Positions 26,414 to 38,957 of a stretch of DNA of 38,957 nt are shown here, in pieces (the first letter of the stretch is position 1; each line of letters starts with the position of its first letter). Made by a program: the position numbers and the translations under genes. The notes under the pieces were generated by a model. It saw only the letters and a program-made list of their open reading frames with translations, was not told the origin of the DNA and ran no database searches. Source of the DNA: Bordetella parapertussis (GTDB lineage Bacteria > Pseudomonadota > Gammaproteobacteria > Burkholderiales > Burkholderiaceae_A). The stretch is from NCBI GenBank assembly GCA_945877235.1, contig CAMCRF010000014.1:1-38957 (forward strand). The letters are read 5' to 3'.

Positions 26414-26923
26414 ATGATCATCCAAGCTCTGAACGATGACCATGCTTTTGCGTTTCAAGCCCTGCGCCTGTTCGGACTCCGGGAGAGTCCGACCTCCTTC
26501 GGATCGAGTTACGAGGAAGAACACTCCCGCACGGACCCGCAGATCGTGGCGCACCTTGTCGGCTCGCCGGAACGCAAGTTCTTGGGGTGCTTCAATGACG
26601 CTGAATTGGTGGGAGTCGTGGGTGTCGGCCGTGAGCAGTCGGTCAAGGAACGTCACATCGCGTTCGTTCGAAGTATGTACGTGACGCCCACGGCTCGAAG
26701 GCAGGGCGTAGGCCTTCAACTCATGCTGAATGCGATCGCTTGCGCAGCAGCCTGGGACGGCGTGGAGCAAATGACACTTTCAGTGACTGCTTCGAACCAC
26801 GCGGCCGTAGGCCTGTATCAGAGCGTTGGGTTCGTGGAAGTCGGTCGCATGCCACGAGCCCTGCGAGTCGATGGCGTGTACTACGATGAACTGAACATGG
26901 TCCGCATGATCAACCCGGCCTAA
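26414..26923 (+). CDS. GNAT-family N-acetyltransferase
   Basis: 169 residues. VRSMYVTPTARRQGVGLQLM is the acetyl-CoA loop (RRQGVG), and LSVTASNHAAVGLYQSVGFVEVGRMP the usual C-terminal half. The N-terminus FGLRESPTSFGSSYEEE is common in a group of GNATs near RimI. It starts six bases after the XRE antitoxin, so it may be cotranscribed as a cargo gene. It is not a TacT-type toxin by arrangement, since no DUF1778/RHH antitoxin precedes it. Acceptor unknown. Confidence 0.85.
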   Translation: MIIQALNDDHAFAFQALRLFGLRESPTSFGSSYEEEHSRTDPQIVAHLVGSPERKFLGCFNDAELVGVVGVGREQSVKERHIAFVRSMYVTPTARRQGVGLQLMLNAIACAAAWDGVEQMTLSVTASNHAAVGLYQSVGFVEVGRMPRALRVDGVYYDELNMVRMINPA

Positions 26924-27271
26924 CTGCAAGTCCAAGAAGACTCGAAGACCGCTTGGAAGCCGCGGTGGGCGCGAAGTGAAAAGGTGTACTTGAATCTGCT
27001 CTGCTCGAAGCCGGTATGCCCCGTTTGACAGAGGCAAAGCTCCTGACTTTTTCGACCTCGGTACGGATCATCAGCAGTCCACGGTCATCGCCAAGCGCTT
27101 GATTCGGCGGAGTTTTTCAAACTTGCTCAGTCAGGAGGTCCAGAGAGAGTTGCAGTCTCTGCGAGGTCGGTGACCCGATGGATAGAAGCTTCCTTGATAG
27201 GCTCAGTACGCCGCGGATCTGAAAATCTGAATCAGATCAACGCCCTGCGAGAGCCGGTGTGTAGCTAGGGA
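26924..27271. other. Gene-free stretch with an unassigned open frame
   Basis: 348 bases between the GNAT gene and the tRNA-Ser terminator. The plus frame 26994-27173 is open for 59 codons without a start and ends at TGA; it encodes TVIAKRLIRRSFSNLLSQEV. It may be the tail of a decayed gene. I recognise nothing else. Confidence 0.4.
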
Positions 27272-27379
<108 letters not shown>

Positions 27380-27411
27380 GAAGCCCGGAAGTATAGCGCT
27401 TAAAATGCGGC

Positions 27412-27876
27412 ATGCTCTCCATCGCTCCCCCAGTACTCAAAACCCTTCGTCTGCTTGGTTACGGCGGCCTCATTCCCTTCCTAGCTCTGGCCATGATCTC
27501 GCTTCACCAAGAGGCGCCTGCCCTTCAGGAACTTGCCCGCCAAGGCCTTGCTATCTACGCAGTCGCCATTCTGAGCTTCGTTGGCGCGGTCTCTTGGGGA
27601 GTCGCATTGGCAGCGCCAGACCTCACAGACCGGCAGCGCAATGCCCTGCTCGTCTTTAGCGTGGTGCCCTCCCTGTTGGTCTGGCTGTTGTACTTCCTGC
27701 CCGAGGGCAGCCTGCGTTGGCTTGCCTTCGCAGGTCTGACCCTGGTGGTTTTCCTTGCAGACCGCACACATGGCCGCGCACTGGGCTGGCCCTCGGAATG
27801 GCTCAAGCTGCGCATGAACCTAAGCCTCATTGTGGCCGGCGCGCTCATTGTGGCCGCCACGGGCCACAGCAGCTAA
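27412..27876 (+). CDS. DUF3429 family membrane protein
   Basis: 154 residues with about five hydrophobic segments. LLGYGGLIPFLALAM and AILSFVGAVSWGVAL are the DUF3429 pattern; function unknown. It begins 32 bases from the 5' end of the divergent tRNA-Ser, so promoters overlap. The next gene, an FAD oxidoreductase, follows after 25 bases. DUF3429 genes are often found near photolyase and FAD oxidoreductase genes in proteobacteria (from memory), and the same company is kept here. Confidence 0.8.
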   Translation: MLSIAPPVLKTLRLLGYGGLIPFLALAMISLHQEAPALQELARQGLAIYAVAILSFVGAVSWGVALAAPDLTDRQRNALLVFSVVPSLLVWLLYFLPEGSLRWLAFAGLTLVVFLADRTHGRALGWPSEWLKLRMNLSLIVAGALIVAATGHSS

Positions 27877-28789
27877 CCAACTCACGCAAGGACGCGCCCA
27901 AATGAACATTGCCGTCATTGGCTCAGGCATTGCCGGCGTAACAGCCGCCCGCACCCTGCTCGACGCGGGCCATACCGTAGATGTCTTTGAGAAAAGCCGC
28001 GGCCCTTCTGGTCGCATCAGCACCAGACGCAGCGAGTCCTGGCAGGCCGACCATGGCGCCCAGTACTTCACGGCCAAGCAGCCCGACTTCCAAGCCCAGG
28101 TCCAAGACTGGTGCCAGCAGGGGCTGGCTGCCGAATGGCAAGGCCGCATCGATAACCAGGGGCCTCGACGACCCATACCGCGCTATGTCGGTGTTCCCCG
28201 CATGAATGCACTCGTCACGGCACTTGCAGCGCAACTCAAGCTTCACACGGAGTTCACCCTCACAGAACTCCTTCAGGACGGGCAACAATGGCAGCTGATC
28301 TCCAAGGAGCATGGGGTCCACCCGCAGCGCTTCGATGCAGTCATCCTGTCCATTCCAAGCCCTCAGCTCAAGCCATTCCAGCATCACTTCCCAGACCCAT
28401 GGCGCGAGGTGATTCACGGCAACACCTATTCTCCCTGTTGGACCGTCATGGCGGGCTACACCGAGCCGCTCACATTGAATTTTGATGGACGCTTCATGGA
28501 CGAGCCCAGCCCTCTGAGCTGGGTTGCCCGCAACCACTCCAAGCCCGGTCGCACAGGGCCAGAGACCTGGACCCTGCATGGCAGTCCTCGCTTCAGTACT
28601 GAACACCTCGAAGACGACCCCGCCCCGGTCACCGACACACTGGTCGCAGCCTTCTGCGCGGTGGGTGGACGCAGGCCTGACTGGGTTCAAACCCACCGAT
28701 GGCGCTACGCGCTGGCCACCAATCCACTAGCCCCTGCCGAACAAAGCCTCTGGAGTCCCGACCTGAGGCTGGGCCTGTGCGGAGACTGG

Positions 28790-32565
<3,776 letters not shown>

Positions 32566-32569
<4 letters not shown>

Positions 32570-33267
32570 GGCTGAATCACCTCGGTTCCCGCGGGGGGCG
32601 TGAACTCAAATCGGCTGTCTGCGATGGGCTGGTTTCTGCGAATCGACTTCAAGCGCACGAGGCTGCGACGCCCAAGCCCATCGGTCAGTTCGAACTGGGT
32701 GATCTCACCCTTGTCGTTGAGGCCCACCTCGAGGCTTGAGGCCGAGCTGCCTGCAGATGCGTTGGCGCTCCGTGGCGTGAGCAAGACCCGCTGCAGGCCA
32801 GACTGGCTGGGCAGAGCACGCATCTCGAACTGGCGTACAAGGGTTTGAGCGGCCTCGGGTCCGGCAGAGAGCAGCAGCCCGGCGGGTGTTGCATCGAGCG
32901 CAGATTCGATGGGGCGCTTGGTGAGCTGCGCGAGATCGGGGTCGTAGAGTAAGAAAATCTTGTCTCGAATGATCTGGAGCTGGGCATACGGGCTCTGAAT
33001 TTCCCATCGAAAACGACCAGGACGCTTTAACAGCATTTCACCCTTAAAGGTCTGAACTCGGCCGCCCCGCCCGCTCTGGAGATGCTCGAACTGCGCAGCT
33101 AACGTAAAGGTGCCGGCAAGGTAATCGACCAGCGCTGCCTGGGGGCCCGCCTCAACCAAGACCACATCGCCCGTGGCTCGCGCAGGGGCCCACGCGCCTA
33201 GAGCCAGCATAGCGCCGGGCACGGCACGCGCAATGAAATTACGCCGCAAAACATCTTGAGGCCTCAT
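32566..33267 (-). CDS. lolA: Outer-membrane lipoprotein carrier protein LolA
   Basis: 233 residues. An N-terminal export signal includes RRNF then [19 protein letters not shown]; the twin Arg is suggestive of a Tat or long Sec signal. The mature part has [32 protein letters not shown] and [18 protein letters not shown], the LolA beta-sheet signatures. It carries lipoproteins from LolCDE to LolB. It sits in the ftsK-lolA-rarA-serS run, with four-base overlaps at both ends. Confidence 0.92.
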
Positions 33268-35672
33268 TCGCCACCACCCTGACTGGGCACCAGAATGTCG
33301 CGATTGCCATTGGTCTGCATGGGGGACACCACGCCAGCCTGCTCCATAGCCTCGAGCAGACGTGCTGCGCGGTTGTAGCCAATCCGCAGGTGACGCTGGA
33401 CCAAAGAAATCGAGGCGCGACGATGCTTGAGCACAATGGCTACCGCCTCATCGTAGAGGCCATCGGCTTCCCCTTGGGCGTCGGACTTATCGCCGTGCAT
33501 GTCAATACCCGCTGTGAAGCTGCCACCAGACTCTGTGGCGCCCTCGAGGATGCTGTCGTTGTACTGGGCGCCGCCTTGCTCGCGAAGATGATTCACCACC
33601 CGAACCACTTCCTCATCGGCGACAAAGGCCCCATGAACCCGCTGCGGAAGTCCAGAGCCCGAGGCCATAAAGAGCATGTCGCCCATACCCAGAAGCGCCT
33701 CGGCACCCATTTGATCGAGGATGGTGCGCGAGTCAATGCGGCTTGAGACTTGGAAAGAAATACGCGATGGAATATTCGCCTTGATGAGGCCTGTGATTAC
33801 ATCGACCGACGGCCTTTGGGTTGCCAAAATAAGATGAATGCCAGCCGCTCTGGCCTTCTGCGCAAGCCGGGCAATGAGCTCTTCCACCTTCTTGCCCACC
33901 ACCATCATGAGGTCGGCCAGCTCATCAATGACCACCACGATATGCGGCAGTGGTGCCAGCGGCTCGGCTAAGCCTGCCTCGATCTGCTCGGGATGATCGA
34001 GGGGGTTCAGAATGGGCTGGCCTCGGCGTAGGGCATCTTCAACTTTGCTGTTAAACCCCGAGAGGTTGCGGGTGTTGAGCTTGCTCATGAGCCTGTAGCG
34101 TCGCTCCATTTCGCCAACACACCAATGCAAGGCGTTGGCGGCCAACTTCATGTCGGTGACCACGGGCGTGAGCAGATGCGGAATGCCCTCGTACACTGCG
34201 AGCTCGAGCATTTTGGGGTCGATGAGAATCAAACGAACCCGGTCTGCCGGGGCGTGATACAGCAGCGACAGCAGCATGGCATTTACGCCTACGGATTTGC
34301 CCGAGCCCGTGGTGCCTGCAACCAGCAGGTGCGGCATCTTGGCAAGGTCTACAACGGTGGGTGCGCCGGCAATATCCTTGCCCAATGCCAATGGCAGGGA
34401 AGCCCCACTGTCTTGAAAGGCCTTCGAACTCAGAATCTCGGAGAGGCGAACCGTCTGGCGCCGTGGGTTGGGCAATTCAAGGCCCATGAGGTTCTTGCCC
34501 GGAATGGTCTCAACCACCCGAACCGACACCAGCGAGAGTGCGCGCGCAAGGTCTTTTGCAAGGTTCACGATTTGTGACCCCTTCACACCCAGCGCGGGTT
34601 CAATTTCGTAGCGGGTAATGACCGGACCCGGCTGAGCACTGACCACCTTCACCTGAACGCCAAAATCGGCCAGCCGAGACTCAATAAGACCAGAGGTGTA
34701 GGTGAGTGTCTCGGGCGATACGGCCTCAGAGGCCTCGGGAATGGGGTCTAACAAGGCCAAGCCAGGCAGCCCAGCCTCGGAGGGCGTGAGCTCCTCAAAC
34801 AGCACGGGCTGGCGAATGGCAGGGGCAGGCACCTGAGCCTTGGGCGAAGGCTGTACCGCCACCGCAGGAATCACCTCAAGCGGCTCAGGACGCTCCTTGC
34901 GTTCGTCAGCCTTTCGCTGGAGCCGGGTTGCGCGCGCTTCGGCTGTGGTCTCACCAAGCTGACGATCGCGACGCGCCTCGATCTGCGAGCGAGCCCAGGC
35001 GGCCATGGCTTCCGTGCCTTGACCGACCAGCTCAAAAGCCTGAATCCAGGTGAACCCAAAAAACAGTGAGAGGCCAGTGAAAAAGCCCAAGAGCGCAGCG
35101 AGTGTCAGTCCGGTAGGGCCCAACAGCCACTCAAGCGCGCCGCCGATGAAGCTGCCCATTGCTCCCCCGGGAAAGGCTTCGAGCATGCCCCAGACCATGC
35201 CGCGTTGCGCCTCAAGCGCTGAACTGAAGGCGAGCACCACGACAAAGCCAGCCCACTGGGCGGTTCGCAGACGAATGGGGCGGACCTCATCGTGGGTAGC
35301 GGGCCCACCCGAGTGGCGCTGCCGTCTGCCCTGGGCTGCGCGCAGGGCCCTCGCGGTCATGAAGAGCCCCAGCACACCGAGCCAGAGTGCGGATCCGCCC
35401 ATAAAAAAGAGCAAGACATCTGCCAAGGTGGCTCCAAGTCGGCCAAACCAATTCTGTGGCTCAGTGGCCGTGGTGCTCTGGAACCAGCCAGAATCTGCTG
35501 GTGAGAAGCTCAGCAGGGACAAAATCACGAGCAAGCTGGCAGCGAGCCAGACGATCCAGTACACATCCGACAGCAGGGCCTGGACGGCAGGCGCAAGCGA
35601 TGACGTTGCGGCGGAGGGCTTTTTTCGCGTGGCGGAGGGCCGACGCTTAGGGGTTTCAGACAAGACCGGCAT
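33264..35672 (-). CDS. ftsK: DNA translocase FtsK
   Basis: 802 residues. An N-terminal domain with four or five membrane spans (~35-215) anchors it at the septum. A Pro/Ala/Glu-rich linker follows (~225-320). The motor has GTTGSGKS Walker [13 protein letters not shown]alker B and [20 protein letters not shown]. The C-terminal gamma winged helix ([39 protein letters not shown]) reads KOPS and activates XerCD. It moves the chromosome dimer-resolution region through the closing septum. It starts 70 bases from divergent trxB. Confidence 0.96.
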   Translation of the reverse strand: MPVLSETPKRRPSATRKKPSAATSSLAPAVQALLSDVYWIVWLAASLLVILSLLSFSPADSGWFQSTTATEPQNWFGRLGATLADVLLFFMGGSALWLGVLGLFMTARALRAAQGRRQRHSGGPATHDEVRPIRLRTAQWAGFVVVLAFSSALEAQRGMVWGMLEAFPGGAMGSFIGGALEWLLGPTGLTLAALLGFFTGLSLFFGFTWIQAFELVGQGTEAMAAWARSQIEARRDRQLGETTAEARATRLQRKADERKERPEPLEVIPAVAVQPSPKAQVPAPAIRQPVLFEELTPSEAGLPGLALLDPIPEASEAVSPETLTYTSGLIESRLADFGVQVKVVSAQPGPVITRYEIEPALGVKGSQIVNLAKDLARALSLVSVRVVETIPGKNLMGLELPNPRRQTVRLSEILSSKAFQDSGASLPLALGKDIAGAPTVVDLAKMPHLLVAGTTGSGKSVGVNAMLLSLLYHAPADRVRLILIDPKMLELAVYEGIPHLLTPVVTDMKLAANALHWCVGEMERRYRLMSKLNTRNLSGFNSKVEDALRRGQPILNPLDHPEQIEAGLAEPLAPLPHIVVVIDELADLMMVVGKKVEELIARLAQKARAAGIHLILATQRPSVDVITGLIKANIPSRISFQVSSRIDSRTILDQMGAEALLGMGDMLFMASGSGLPQRVHGAFVADEEVVRVVNHLREQGGAQYNDSILEGATESGGSFTAGIDMHGDKSDAQGEADGLYDEAVAIVLKHRRASISLVQRHLRIGYNRAARLLEAMEQAGVVSPMQTNGNRDILVPSQGGGE

Positions 35673-35674
35673 TT

Positions 35675-37240
<1,566 letters not shown>

Positions 37241-37252
37241 GATCAGAGCAGG

Positions 37253-38957
<1,705 letters not shown>

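Noticed and set aside
26414..26923. TacT-like toxin acetyltransferase
   Set aside because: No RHH/DUF1778 antitoxin precedes it; the XRE protein already has a RelE partner.
27923..28696. 257-codon minus-strand frame
   Set aside because: Antisense to the FAD oxidoreductase; no domain signature.

Overview
The window looks like a chromosomal segment of a betaproteobacterium, most likely Burkholderiales. The evidence is protein-level resemblance, moderately high GC judged by eye, very tight packing with many 4-base ATGA/GTGA overlaps, and the ftsK-lolA-rarA-serS order with a divergent trxB. No 16S rRNA gene is present, so the assignment is inference.

Layout. Positions 1-1789: the 3' end of an IS3-family element that has removed the first quarter of a catalase-peroxidase gene (katG). 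Positions 1778-8808: a DnaQ-like/GIY-YIG nuclease, a glutathione reductase, and a minus-strand run of SDR, TauE/SafE permease, TerC, MaoC-type CoA-ester hydratase and CitE-type lyase; the last two form a plausible citramalyl-CoA pathway pair. Positions 8829-15265: modABC for molybdate, a Gdt1/MntX-type Mn exporter and a four-gene PhnD/PhnC/PhnE-like ABC transporter of the type often annotated as putative selenate uptake. Positions 15285-18939: a DUF2805 protein, Coq7, a GNAT, a metallo-beta-lactamase-fold protein with a degenerate metal motif, a methyltransferase and a small exported protein. An ArsR-rhodanese regulator diverges from these at 19006 across a palindromic operator candidate. Positions 19848-22897: flavodoxin and pirin opposite a LysR regulator, then a TonB-like protein with an unusual C-terminal tail.

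Positions 22898-27290 are an accessory island ending at a tRNA-Ser(CGA) gene. It is packed with toxin-antitoxin modules, both whole and decayed: a higB remnant with intact higA, vapBC, a second higB remnant with a truncated higA, brnTA, a RelE/XRE pair followed by a GNAT gene, and scattered brnA fragments. Several palindromic operator candidates sit where autoregulation would need them.

Positions 27412-38957 are housekeeping: DUF3429, a renalase-like FAD oxidoreductase, and the overlapping set ftsK-lolA-rarA-serS-photolyase (minus strand). In the photolyase the FAD-binding domain comes first and an antenna-like domain appears to follow. Then come trxB and an Smr-domain protein (plus strand) and nadE-PII (minus strand; nadE runs off the right edge).

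The most interesting items are the apparently permuted photolyase, the toxin-antitoxin graveyard with matching fragments elsewhere, the ArsR-rhodanese divergon with its degenerate MBL protein, and the back-to-back oxyanion transporters. All functions are inferred from sequence reading alone; no searches were run.
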